Source: CAZHJK01 sp964533275 (GTDB taxonomy: Bacteria > Bacillota > Clostridia > Eubacteriales > Garciellaceae). Taken from it: a stretch of DNA of 34,196 nucleotides. The stretch lies in contig CAZHJK010000027.1 in NCBI GenBank assembly GCA_964533275.1, positions 1 through 34,196 of the forward strand, in the 5' to 3' direction. The notes under the pieces are model-generated. The model worked only from the letters and a program-made list of their open reading frames with translations. It had not been told where the DNA came from and ran no database searches. The translations under genes were made by a program, and so were the position numbers. Numbering within the stretch: the first letter of the stretch is position 1; every line of letters starts with the position of its first letter. Positions 1-7,890 of the stretch are shown one piece after another.

Positions 1-40
1 ATTACTACCTCGGGTACTTTAAGATAATATTTGGAAAAAG

Positions 41-178
41 TTGTAGGGGCAGGATATTTATCCTGTGCCTACTTGCATAAAAATTACTTTGAGGGAAAAA
101 ATAACTTAATATGAAGAAAGGACGGCGAATGAATTCGCCTCTACATAACCATAAGTGTAGAGGAGATTTTAATCTCGG
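41..178. repeat. Cluster of short palindromic repeat units with TGTAGRGG ends
   Basis: Three small inverted repeats lie ahead of the first gene. The unit at 43-72 has 14-base arms (GTAGGGGCAGGATA against TATCCTGTGCCTAC). The unit at 123-142 (GGCGAATGAATTCGCC then TCTACA) faces one at 155-178 (TGTAGAGG then AGATTTTAATCT). The last two point toward each other, so TCTACA and TGTAGA can also pair across a 10-base spacer. The pair at 33760-33825 has the same layout. This suggests a dispersed family related in style to REP/BIME elements; that is inference from two loci. Confidence 0.6.
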
Positions 179-199
179 GTCTTCTTAGGATGGTGGCAT

Positions 200-1786
200 A
201 TGAGAAAATTATTTAGAATGGGGAAATATAAGAAACTAAAAAAGAAAAATGAACAAACTATCGCGAAATCTAATGAAGAAAATGATGAAGAAACAATAGA
301 AGAAGAAATTCCTACTTCTATTAACATTGTAAAGAAAAAATTAGGGGCAATGTTTTCTGAAGCAAGTGATTTTGTACTTAGGGAAGTTTTAACAAAGGAT
401 AAAAAAAGCAAGATAATAATTGCCTATATTGACGGCTTAGTGGATAAACAAGTTCTAAATCAAGATATTGTACGCCCGTTAATTGATAATCAAAATCAAA
501 TATTAGAGAGTCTTAATCAAGGCAATGAAGAAATATTTTATTATATAAAGTACAATGTTCTAAATGATTGTGAGACCGAGGATACCAGGGACTTTAAGGC
601 ATCTATTAGCGATATGCTTGCTGGGGATTCTATTATATATATTGAAGGTCAAAGTATAGCACTAAAGCTTTGTACCAGGGGTTGGGAACAAAGAGGCATT
701 GAAATGCCAGAGACAGAGGCAGTTGTAAGAGGACCTCGTGAAGGCTTTACGGAAACCTTAAGGGTCAATACATCAATGTTAAGGAGAAAAATCAGAAACC
801 CTAAATTAAAGTTTGAGCAAATGAAGCTGGGAAAACAGACAAATACTGAAATATGTATTTGTTATATCAAAGGCATAGCAAATGATGTCATTATAGACGA
901 GGTTAAGGAAAGATTAAAAAAGATTAAAATAGATGCAATTTTAGAAACGGGATATTTAGAAGAATTTATAGAGGATCATCCCTATTCTATATTTCCAACT
1001 ATTGCAAATAGCGAGAAACCTGATGTAGTTGCTGCCAAGCTTTTAGAGGGAAGAGTTGCGATACTCTGTGATGGAACACCCTTTGTATTAACTGTACCCC
1101 ACCTCTTTGTGGAAAATCTACAGTCAAGCGAGGATTATTACTCTAGACCTTACTTTTCTTCACTTGTTCGGATTTTAAGATTTACATCCTTTGTTTTAAC
1201 AACAATGCTACCTGCTATATATGTGGCATTATTGGTATTTCACCTGGGGGCAATTCCATTTGAATTGTTATTATCTATGGCGGCATCTAGGGAGGGAGTA
1301 CCCTTTCCATCATTTATTGAGGCTTTTATAATGATTGTAGCTTTTGAAATTTTGAGGGAGGCTGGCGTTAGAATGCCTAGGGCGGTAGGTCAAGCTGTAA
1401 GTATTGTTGGTGCATTGATCTTGGGAGAGGCAGCGGTTAATGCAGGTATTGCCAGCGATATATTAATAATAGTAGTAGCCCTAACCGCTATAACTTCATT
1501 TATTATAACTAAAATAACTGATGCCACAATTTTTATTAGATTTGCATTGCTAATTAGTGCTAATATATTGGGGATAATGGGTATAACATTAGTTCTCTTT
1601 GTAATTGTAGCCCATATGTGTAGCCTAAGATCCTTTGGAGTACCCTATATGTCTCCCTTGGCACCCTTAAGCACCAAGGATTTAAAGGATAGCTATGTTA
1701 GGTTTCCTCTTTGGTCAATGATTACAAGACCAAGAACTATTATATGGGGCAATAGGGATAGGATGAAAAATAGACTGGAAAAATAA
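200..1786 (+). CDS. gerKA: Spore germination protein, GerA family A subunit (GerKA-like)
   Basis: This is the A subunit of a nutrient germinant receptor in the inner membrane of the dormant spore; with the B and C subunits it senses small germinants and starts germination. The 528-residue length is usual for the family. A Lys/Glu-rich N-terminal stretch (about 1-45) precedes the soluble domain (about 60-315). A membrane region of about five helices (about 325-475) follows, then a short basic C-terminus containing the family-typical SPLAPLSTKDLKD. The chosen ATG sits just behind AGGATGGTGG; the internal ATG at 218 has no comparable ribosome site. It is first in an A-C-small-B operon with short gaps. 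GerA-family membership is clear, but the GerK name rather than another GerA paralogue is by convention only. The germinant cannot be read from sequence. Confidence 0.93.
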   Translation: MRKLFRMGKYKKLKKKNEQTIAKSNEENDEETIEEEIPTSINIVKKKLGAMFSEASDFVLREVLTKDKKSKIIIAYIDGLVDKQVLNQDIVRPLIDNQNQILESLNQGNEEIFYYIKYNVLNDCETEDTRDFKASISDMLAGDSIIYIEGQSIALKLCTRGWEQRGIEMPETEAVVRGPREGFTETLRVNTSMLRRKIRNPKLKFEQMKLGKQTNTEICICYIKGIANDVIIDEVKERLKKIKIDAILETGYLEEFIEDHPYSIFPTIANSEKPDVVAAKLLEGRVAILCDGTPFVLTVPHLFVENLQSSEDYYSRPYFSSLVRILRFTSFVLTTMLPAIYVALLVFHLGAIPFELLLSMAASREGVPFPSFIEAFIMIVAFEILREAGVRMPRAVGQAVSIVGALILGEAAVNAGIASDILIIVVALTAITSFIITKITDATIFIRFALLISANILGIMGITLVLFVIVAHMCSLRSFGVPYMSPLAPLSTKDLKDSYVRFPLWSMITRPRTIIWGNRDRMKNRLEK

Positions 1787-1805
1787 TACGAAAGAGGATT
1801 GGACC

Positions 1806-2975
1806 ATGAAGAAATTTCTAAAAATAATTATTATTTCTGTTTTAATTATAATTACTAGCTCTGGTTGTTGGGATAATATGGATATTAATGATAGAGCTTT
1901 TACATCTGCTATAGCCTTAGATAAGGGGAAAGATGGGCAGATTGATGTAACTCTTCAGATTTTAAGACCAAATATAATTAAAGCAAATCAAGAAGGGGGT
2001 ACTAGTGAAAGCTCTATTTGGACTTCTACCACACAAGGAGAAACAATTTTTGAAGCTATTAGAGATCAATTAAAGATTATACATAGGAAACCCTTTTATA
2101 CCCACTTAAGACTTATTATGATAGGAGAAGAATTAGCAAAGGAAGGGATTAAAGATGTTTTAGATTTTTTTTTAAGAGATCATGAGGTGAGAATTACTCC
2201 CAAAATAATTGTGACAAAGGGTCTTAAAGCAAAGGATGTAATAAATGCAGATAGTAAGCTAATGAATATTCCGGCACTTCATCTGGAAGGAATTCTTGAA
2301 AATAATATAGCAGAAGCTAAGACTGTAGAAGTAAACTTAATCGATGTTGTACACGAATTAACAGCTGCCCATGGAGCTAGTGTAATAGCCACAATTATAG
2401 CCCCAAATAAAGAAAAATTAGAAAACATACAAGACTTTAAAATTGAAGGCTCAGCAGTACTTATAAAGGATAAATTAATAGGATATTTAAATATACTTCA
2501 AACCAGGGGTTATTTATTTATAAAAGATGAAGTGGATGGCGGAATTATTGTTACTGACAATCCTAAAGAAAAAGATAAAAAGGTTTCTATTGAGATAATT
2601 AGGGCATCAGGGAATATGGATGTAAATATCGAAGGGGAAGATTTAATTCTAAGTGTTGAGGTGGAAATAAAGGGTGCACTTGCTGAGCAGCAAGGATCTG
2701 CAGATTTAGCAAATGAAGAAATGTTAAATGAGCTTGAAAGTGCAGTGGAGAAGGAAATAGAAGGAAATATTAAAAATGTTTTAGAAGTGGCACAAAAAAC
2801 ATATAAAAGTGATTTCTTTGGATTCGGCAACAAAATTTATGGGAAATATCCATATTATTGGGATGAGATAAAGGGTAATTGGAATGAGGAATTTTCTAAA
2901 TTACCAATAGAAATAAGTATAAAAGCTAAATTAGAAAGAACTGGGACAATCTCACAACCAATGACTATTCAATAG
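1806..2975 (+). CDS. gerKC: Spore germination lipoprotein, Ger(x)C family (GerKC-like)
   Basis: This is the C subunit of the germinant receptor, a lipoprotein on the outer face of the spore inner membrane. The start is MKKFLKIIIIS with a hydrophobic signal and a lipobox ending SSGC, so Cys21 is the predicted lipidation site. It is followed by WDN, matching the CW(D/E) start typical of the family. At 389 residues it is normal length, and the C-terminal part carries the conserved GFGNKIYGKYPYYWDEI segment. It lies 19 bases after the A subunit, behind a GAGGATTGG ribosome site, and is followed after 14 bases by a small membrane protein gene. The gene appears intact. Confidence 0.93.
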   Translation: MKKFLKIIIISVLIIITSSGCWDNMDINDRAFTSAIALDKGKDGQIDVTLQILRPNIIKANQEGGTSESSIWTSTTQGETIFEAIRDQLKIIHRKPFYTHLRLIMIGEELAKEGIKDVLDFFLRDHEVRITPKIIVTKGLKAKDVINADSKLMNIPALHLEGILENNIAEAKTVEVNLIDVVHELTAAHGASVIATIIAPNKEKLENIQDFKIEGSAVLIKDKLIGYLNILQTRGYLFIKDEVDGGIIVTDNPKEKDKKVSIEIIRASGNMDVNIEGEDLILSVEVEIKGALAEQQGSADLANEEMLNELESAVEKEIEGNIKNVLEVAQKTYKSDFFGFGNKIYGKYPYYWDEIKGNWNEEFSKLPIEISIKAKLERTGTISQPMTIQ

Positions 2976-2989
2976 GGAAAGGGATAGAT

Positions 2990-3196
2990 ATGCTAATACT
3001 ATTTATCATTGTTTTTTTAATAATAGGTTTATTTGAATTAAAAACAATTTTGAAGGGGAAAAGTAGGAAGACATATATAATATATTTTTCTTTGCTATTA
3101 ATAGGCTTTGCCATAAACCTGCTTTTAGTTTTGGATAAAGCTCCTGTCAATAATCCGATTAAAATAATAGAAAAAGTGGTAAAGTTTTTTATTTGA
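2990..3196 (+). CDS. Small two-helix membrane protein within the germinant receptor operon (possible D subunit)
   Basis: This 68-residue protein has two predicted membrane helices (about 1-18 and 27-47) and a short basic link containing KGKSRK. It starts at an ATG behind AAAGGGATAG and sits tightly between the C and B subunit genes (14- and 16-base gaps), so it should be co-transcribed. Some Bacillus germinant receptor operons encode small two-helix D proteins that modulate germination. Size, topology and position fit that role here, but no sequence family is recognised, so the D-subunit assignment is inference. It could instead be an unrelated small membrane protein. Confidence 0.75.
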   Translation: MLILFIIVFLIIGLFELKTILKGKSRKTYIIYFSLLLIGFAINLLLVLDKAPVNNPIKIIEKVVKFFI

Positions 3197-3212
3197 GAGG
3201 TGAAAAAGAGCT

Positions 3213-4292
3213 ATGCAAAGTAAAATAAAAATATCCTCCATACAATTATCCTTTATAATAATAGCACTATTATTCAGCGATTTTCCTATAGTAAATGCAG
3301 CAAGAAATGCTAAACAAGATTCATGGCTGGCTTTTATTATTGGTATGATAATAGGATTGTTATTAATTACGATTTATCTATTGATATCAAAATTGCATCC
3401 AGGGAAAAACTTTATTGAAATCTTAAAAGCTTCCTTTGGGAAATATCTTGGGGCGATATTTTCAATATTATATATTTGGTTTTTTATACATATAGCTTCT
3501 CTTACATTGCGAACCTTTACAGAATATATGATAAATATAAACTATTTTGAAACGCCACGTTATTTTATAATGGGTGGATTATTATTATCGATTATTTATG
3601 CATTAAGAAAAGGATTTGAAGTTGTGTCAAGGGTAACTGAAATATTTATTCCTATACTTATTTTTTCTGTGGTTTTTTTGTTTGTTTTATTATTTAACCA
3701 ATTTAACTATGACTTTTTTCTTCCGATTTTAAAGGATGGGGTTAAACCTGTGCTTAAAACAGGCTTTATTGTTGGTACAACTCCCTTCGGTGAATTAATT
3801 GTGCTCCTTATGATATTTCCTTATTTAAATAAGAAAAAAAATATGGTTAAGATTTCATACCTATCTTTAATAATAGCTAGTATTCTATTATTTAGCATAG
3901 TAGTAAGGGATTTATTACTTCTAGGACCTAATTTAATATCCTTTTTAGTATTCCCCCCTAATATTTCTACAGCTCTATTACCTACTGTTGCTTTAGAACC
4001 CTTTATTTCAATAAACTTATTAATAGCAGGAACAGGATCCTTATGTGTATATATACATGCTGCTACTGTAGCAATAGGTCAGCTTTTTAATATTGATGAA
4101 CATAAGACTTTTATTATACCTGTTGCTATAATTGTAATTGGAATTTCAATATGGCAATTTGATAGCGTTTCAGAAATGTTTGAAATATTAAATGAGGTGT
4201 TTTCTTATTATGCTATAGTGTTCCAAGCTTTTATACCCCTTGTAGTACTTATTATTTCTTATATTAAAAAACAAAAAAGTAAGGCAATATGA
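3213..4292 (+). CDS. gerKB: Spore germination protein, GerA family B subunit (GerKB-like)
   Basis: This is the integral-membrane B subunit of the germinant receptor, related to the amino acid-polyamine transporter fold, and probably holds the germinant site. The 359-residue protein shows about ten hydrophobic helices, and the segment with AARNAKQDSW after the first helix is typical of GerB proteins. It starts at an ATG 12 bases after GAGGTG, last in the four-gene operon. After the stop there is only a weak AACAG/CTGTT hairpin without a T-run, so no convincing terminator is visible. No damage is seen. Confidence 0.93.
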   Translation: MQSKIKISSIQLSFIIIALLFSDFPIVNAARNAKQDSWLAFIIGMIIGLLLITIYLLISKLHPGKNFIEILKASFGKYLGAIFSILYIWFFIHIASLTLRTFTEYMININYFETPRYFIMGGLLLSIIYALRKGFEVVSRVTEIFIPILIFSVVFLFVLLFNQFNYDFFLPILKDGVKPVLKTGFIVGTTPFGELIVLLMIFPYLNKKKNMVKISYLSLIIASILLFSIVVRDLLLLGPNLISFLVFPPNISTALLPTVALEPFISINLLIAGTGSLCVYIHAATVAIGQLFNIDEHKTFIIPVAIIVIGISIWQFDSVSEMFEILNEVFSYYAIVFQAFIPLVVLIISYIKKQKSKAI

Positions 4293-4465
4293 ACAGATAG
4301 AAAAGCTGTTTCACAAAAGAAAAAGGGACGGTTTGGAATGAACCCACTTTAGTCTCTCATTAATATAAAAGGTTAGGAATTTTTTAAAATTAAAGGATTT
4401 TTTGGATAAATATAGAATATATATAAAATAATGTTAAATTAATCCATATTTAAGGATGAATTTCT

Positions 4466-4690
4466 ATGGAAGTTGAGGTTAGATTATTTGCTACCTTTAG
4501 AAGAGGTAGATGGAAAAACAAATATTTTGAATTTGAAAGAGAAATAAGTATAGGGGACATACTTAAACAACTAGATATAGAAGAAAAAGAACTTGGTATA
4601 GCCTTAGTTAATGGGAAAAATTGTGAAATAGAAACTTCACTTAAGGATGGAGATATTTTAGCACTATTCCCTCCAATAGGAGGAGGCTAA
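4466..4690 (+). CDS. MoaD/ThiS-family sulfur carrier protein
   Basis: This 74-residue beta-grasp protein ends in PPIGGG. The terminal Gly-Gly is the tail that MoeB/ThiF-type enzymes activate to a thiocarboxylate, so the protein can hand sulfur to a pathway. The N-terminal VEVRLFATFRRGR matches MoaD-like proteins linked to tungsten or molybdenum pyranopterin formation. Its position just before a pyranopterin enzyme (aldehyde:ferredoxin oxidoreductase) argues for tungstopterin synthesis rather than thiamine. An ATG follows AAGGATG at good spacing. A ThiS role cannot be excluded from sequence alone. The 290 bases downstream hold a folded leader. Confidence 0.85.
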   Translation: MEVEVRLFATFRRGRWKNKYFEFEREISIGDILKQLDIEEKELGIALVNGKNCEIETSLKDGDILALFPPIGGG

Positions 4691-4782
4691 ATAAATATTG
4701 AGGCTCATTTATCCCGATTTATAAATGACCTTTACTAAACTATCCTACATTATAAGAGTTTACATTTATGTATACTCATCAA

Positions 4783-4937
4783 GGCCGTTATAAACGATAG
4801 GGCGTAAAAAGCAATTTTTACACCTGCCAGTGTGCAAAGGGATTCATATATATCATTAATTTGATATATATGAATCCCTTTTATTGTGCAGAAGCGTATT
4901 TATTTCTTTACGCTGCTCTTATATATAAATAAAAAAA
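4783..4937 (+). promoter_or_regulatory. Multi-hairpin 5' leader ahead of the aldehyde oxidoreductase operon (riboswitch candidate)
   Basis: Four hairpins follow one another. The first is CGTT/AACG at 4786-4796. The second is GTAAAAA-GCAA-TTTTTAC at 4804-4821, with a GNRA-type loop and flanking GGGC/GCC pairing. The third is a 20-base perfect arm pair at 4836-4881 around a 6-base loop. The fourth is GCA-gaa-GCGTA/TACGCTGC at 4888-4916. The long third stem is followed only by TTTTATTG, a poor termination tract, so it looks more like a structural arm than a plain terminator. Molybdenum/tungsten cofactor (Moco) riboswitches often precede such genes. I could not match the Moco consensus by eye, so the class is left open. 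Confidence 0.5.
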
Positions 4938-4979
4938 GGAGGTGATTCTGGCGCCTATAAAGGGTGACCAGAGGCTAAA
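4938..4979 (+). promoter_or_regulatory. Ribosome site separated from its start codon by a hairpin
   Basis: A near-perfect Shine-Dalgarno GGAGGTGAT starts at 4938, but the ATG is at 4980, far beyond normal spacing. Between them TCTGG (4947-4951) pairs with CCAGA (4968-4972), and CGCC pairs with GGTG inside. Folding would bring the strong site to about 11 bases from the ATG. A weaker GAGG at 4971-4974 lies closer but partly inside the stem. This arrangement suggests translational control of the ferredoxin/oxidoreductase pair; the mechanism is inferred. Confidence 0.45.
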
Positions 4980-5459
4980 ATGGCTAAAGGCATAGTGATT
5001 TCTCCAGAAAAATGTACGGGTTGTAGAACGTGCGAACTAGTATGCTCATTTACCAAAAATGACACATTTAATCCAAAGGATTCTGCTATTTCAGTACAAT
5101 TCTTTGATGAGGTAGGCATTGAAGTTCCAATGGTGTGCATGCAATGTGATGAACCCTATTGTATGACAGTATGTACTGTAAACGCCCTTACTAAAAATGA
5201 GAAAACAGGTATCGTAGAGTTTGACAGTGAAAAATGTATAGGCTGTAAGATGTGTGTAAGTGCTTGTCCCTTTGGCAATATGACCTATAGTTCAAGGCTT
5301 AAAAAGGTAGTTAAATGTGATTTATGTGATGGAGATCCCCAATGTGTAAGTTTATGTCCCAGTGGAGCTTTAGAGTTTAAAGAATTAGACAGCACCTTAG
5401 AAAAGAGGAGAAGTATTGCTAGTCAATTTAAAGAAGTATTAGGGGAGGTGGCTAAATAA
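4980..5459 (+). CDS. 16-cysteine ferredoxin-like subunit of aldehyde oxidoreductase
   Basis: This 159-residue electron-transfer subunit has four [4Fe-4S] motifs. The first is CTGCRTCELVC (Cys12, 15, 18, 22). It is followed by MCMQCDEPYCMTVC, CIGCKMCVSACPFG and CDLCDGDPQCVSLCP. No signal peptide is seen, so it is cytoplasmic. The stop overlaps the ATG of the oxidoreductase by one base (TAATG), indicating coupled translation and a complex. Small polyferredoxins paired with a large tungstopterin subunit are known from tungsten aldehyde oxidoreductases of the WorS/WorL and Aromatoleum AOR types. It would pass electrons from the catalytic subunit to the flavin module encoded downstream or to free ferredoxin. 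The start is discussed under the preceding hairpin entry. Confidence 0.9.
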   Translation: MAKGIVISPEKCTGCRTCELVCSFTKNDTFNPKDSAISVQFFDEVGIEVPMVCMQCDEPYCMTVCTVNALTKNEKTGIVEFDSEKCIGCKMCVSACPFGNMTYSSRLKKVVKCDLCDGDPQCVSLCPSGALEFKELDSTLEKRRSIASQFKEVLGEVAK

Positions 5460-7285
5460 TGAAAGGATGGACTGGAAAATTAATTAGAGTAAATCTAACG
5501 GATGAAACCATAAAAATTGAAGATTTAAATATGAATGATGCAAGTTTGTATCTTGGAGGCAGGGGACTAGGATCAAAAATATTATATGATGAAATAGACC
5601 CACAAATTGATCCCCTAAGCCCAGAAAACAAATTGATTTTTATGACAGGTCCAATGACAGGAACCTATGCTGCAAGTGCAGGAAGATTTAATGTAGTGGC
5701 AAAAGCTCCCTTAACTGGTACTATAGGTGCAGCTAATTCAGGTGGACATTTTGGTCCTGAATTAAAGTTTGCAGGTTATGATGGCATTATATTCGAAGGT
5801 AAATCAGATACTCCAGTATATCTTCATATTTATGATGACCTTGTAGAAATTAAAAGTGCTCAGCATTTATGGGGTAGGGATGTAATGGAAACTACGGATA
5901 TGCTTTTAAAGGAGAATGAAGAAGATGCCAGAGTTTCATGTATAGGACCTGGAGGAGAAAATCAGGTATTATTTGCAACGGTTATGAATGATAAGGATAG
6001 GGCAGCAGGCAGATCCGGTCTTGGGGCAGTTATGGGTTCGAAAAATCTTAAGGCTGTAGTAGTAAGAGGTACCAATGGTATAGGAGTAGAAAATAAAGAA
6101 AATTTCATGAAAGCTGCACTTGATGCTAGAGAAAAACTACAAAACCATCCCGTTACAGGAGAGGGACTTGCAGCATATGGGACAGAGGTTTTAGTTAATA
6201 TTTTAAATGAAGCACATTCACTACCAACTAGAAACTGGCAAACTTCTTGGTTTGAAGATGCAGATAAGATTAGCGGTGAATATTTAGCGGAGAATTATCT
6301 AGTTAGAAATAGAGCATGTTTTTCATGTCCAATGGGTTGCGGCAGGGTTATAAGGATACCCGATGGTCAATATAAGGGGATAGTTTCAGGGCCTGAATAT
6401 GAATCAGCTTGGTCTTATGGAGCTTCCTGTGGAGTAAAGGATTTGAATGCAATAAATAAGGCTAACCATGTGTGTAATCTGCTGGGTATAGACCCTATAA
6501 CTATGGGAGCAACAATAGCTTGTGCAATGGAATTGTATGAGGAGGGAATAATTACTAAGGAGGATTTAGGTCAAGGATTAAAATTTGGGGATGCAGAAAG
6601 CATAATAGAATTGACTAAAAAAACTGGGAATAGAGAAGGATTTGGAGATATTTTAGCATTAGGTTCCTATAGAATGGCTGAAAAGTATGGTCATCCTGAG
6701 TTTTCCATGAGTGTTAAAAAACAAGAAATGCCTGCCTATGATGGTAGAGCAATTCAAGGTATGGCATTGTCTTATGCAACCAGTAATCGTGGAGGATGCC
6801 ATGTTAGAGGATATCTAACCTCACCTGAAATTTTAGGAATTCCAATAAAAACCGATCCATTAGTAACCGAAGGAAAGGCAGGATTGTTAAAAACATTCCA
6901 GGATTTAACAGCTGTGGTAGATTCATCTGATATCTGTTTATTTACAACATTTGCAATAGGGTTGCCGGAAATTTCAGATATGCTTAGGGGTACTACGGGA
7001 CTTGAATTTACTGATGATGAAGTTTTACAGACAGGAGAAAGAATTTGGAATCTTGAAAAGATGTTTAATTTAGAAGCTGGATTATCAAAACTTGATGATA
7101 CATTACCAGATAGACTTCTTAATGAACCCTTAACCAGTGGTCCAGCAAAAGGTAAGGTAGCTGAATTAGATGTAATGCTAGAAGAATATTATCAAGTAAG
7201 AGGATGGGACACTGAAGGAATTCCAACTGATGAAAAGGTAGAAGAGCTTTCAATAGATGGTAGAAGGAGACTAGCAACCAACTAA
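5459..7285 (+). CDS. aor: Aldehyde:ferredoxin oxidoreductase, tungsten pyranopterin catalytic subunit
   Basis: This enzyme oxidises an aldehyde (or reduces a carboxylic acid) at a tungsten bis-pyranopterin centre. The 608-residue length fits the AOR family. The N-terminal domain opens with the family pattern WTGKLIRVNLT and has the pterin-binding GGRGLGSKIL. Cluster ligands are CFSCPMGC (Cys287, 290, 294) plus Cys493 in DSSDIC, almost exactly the spacing of the Pyrococcus furiosus enzyme. Coding begins inside the ferredoxin stop codon. Tungsten rather than molybdenum is family knowledge. The substrate cannot be inferred; the ferredoxin partner and the downstream NuoEFG-like genes suggest NAD-linked aldehyde oxidation. 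The gene is complete, and a palindromic repeat follows it. Confidence 0.95.
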   Translation: MKGWTGKLIRVNLTDETIKIEDLNMNDASLYLGGRGLGSKILYDEIDPQIDPLSPENKLIFMTGPMTGTYAASAGRFNVVAKAPLTGTIGAANSGGHFGPELKFAGYDGIIFEGKSDTPVYLHIYDDLVEIKSAQHLWGRDVMETTDMLLKENEEDARVSCIGPGGENQVLFATVMNDKDRAAGRSGLGAVMGSKNLKAVVVRGTNGIGVENKENFMKAALDAREKLQNHPVTGEGLAAYGTEVLVNILNEAHSLPTRNWQTSWFEDADKISGEYLAENYLVRNRACFSCPMGCGRVIRIPDGQYKGIVSGPEYESAWSYGASCGVKDLNAINKANHVCNLLGIDPITMGATIACAMELYEEGIITKEDLGQGLKFGDAESIIELTKKTGNREGFGDILALGSYRMAEKYGHPEFSMSVKKQEMPAYDGRAIQGMALSYATSNRGGCHVRGYLTSPEILGIPIKTDPLVTEGKAGLLKTFQDLTAVVDSSDICLFTTFAIGLPEISDMLRGTTGLEFTDDEVLQTGERIWNLEKMFNLEAGLSKLDDTLPDRLLNEPLTSGPAKGKVAELDVMLEEYYQVRGWDTEGIPTDEKVEELSIDGRRRLATN

Positions 7286-7293
7286 TATATATT

Positions 7294-7358
7294 TTGTCAT
7301 TCTTAGGCGCAGAGGAAGAATCTTAAGGAAAGATCCTTCACTGCGTTTAGGATGACAA
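7294..7358. repeat. Palindromic repeat with TGTCATYCT ends, copy 1
   Basis: A 65-base imperfect inverted repeat starts TTTGTCATTCTTAGGCGCAG and ends with its near complement. An inner arm pair GAAGAATCTT/AAGATCCTTC makes one long hairpin. The same outer TGTCAT..CTGA signature and inner GAAGAA recur at 17751-17810. It lies between the oxidoreductase and the NuoE-like gene. It has no good T-run on the plus strand, so it is a dispersed repeat rather than a classic terminator, though it may affect read-through or mRNA stability. Confidence 0.7.
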
Positions 7359-7401
7359 ATCGTTTTTTTATGTTCTAAATATTTTTCTAAGGGTGATAGA
7401 T

Positions 7402-7890
7402 ATGAATAAAGATTCCCATAAGAATTATAATGAAGCAATTAATATAATGAAAAGCTATCCGAATAGCAAGAGATATACTTTGGCTATTTTACAGGATGTT
7501 CAAAGAGAATATGGATACATTCCCAGGGAGGTTATGAACAGCCTATCAGAATACTTAAATCTGCCCATAAGTAAGATCTATAGTATTTCAACATTTTATA
7601 AGTCTTTAAGCTTAGAGGTAAAGGGAAAGTACATTATTAAAGTGTGTGACGGTACGGCATGTCATATAAGAGATTCAAAGACAATATTAGATGAAATACA
7701 AGAATTATTAGGTATTAAACCAGGTGATACCACACAAGACGGTTTGTTTTCAATAGAAATAGTAAATTGTCTAGGTGCCTGTGCTCTTGCTCCGGTTATG
7801 GTGATAAATGGAAAATATTATGGAAAAATGAATAAAGAAAAAATTAAATCCATAATTGATGAGTACAAGGGGGCATTGGTAAATGAATGA
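7402..7890 (+). CDS. NuoE/HydC-like [2Fe-2S] thioredoxin-fold subunit
   Basis: This 162-residue small subunit of an NADH-linked flavin complex has a helical N-terminus and a thioredoxin-like [2Fe-2S] domain. Ligands are seen in VCDGTAC and NCLGAC, the C-x4-C and C-x3-C pattern of the NuoE/24-kDa family. I chose the ATG at 7402, six bases after AAGGGTG, over the GTG at 7393 that lies inside that ribosome site. It overlaps the next gene by eight bases. In HydABC and related bifurcating complexes this subunit contacts the NuoF-like flavoprotein. The neighbours and the absence of other Nuo subunits exclude a respiratory complex I. Confidence 0.92.
   Translation: MNKDSHKNYNEAINIMKSYPNSKRYTLAILQDVQREYGYIPREVMNSLSEYLNLPISKIYSISTFYKSLSLEVKGKYIIKVCDGTACHIRDSKTILDEIQELLGIKPGDTTQDGLFSIEIVNCLGACALAPVMVINGKYYGKMNKEKIKSIIDEYKGALVNE

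Noticed and set aside
4300..4460. GGGACGGTT tract as another dispersed repeat
   Set aside because: Only one partial copy is visible and no inverted arms are complete, so it is not listed as a feature.
4836..4890. Plain terminator for the MoaD-like gene
   Set aside because: The stem is unusually long and the following tract is only TTTTATTG; with three other hairpins close by, a structural leader explains it better, although termination cannot be fully excluded.
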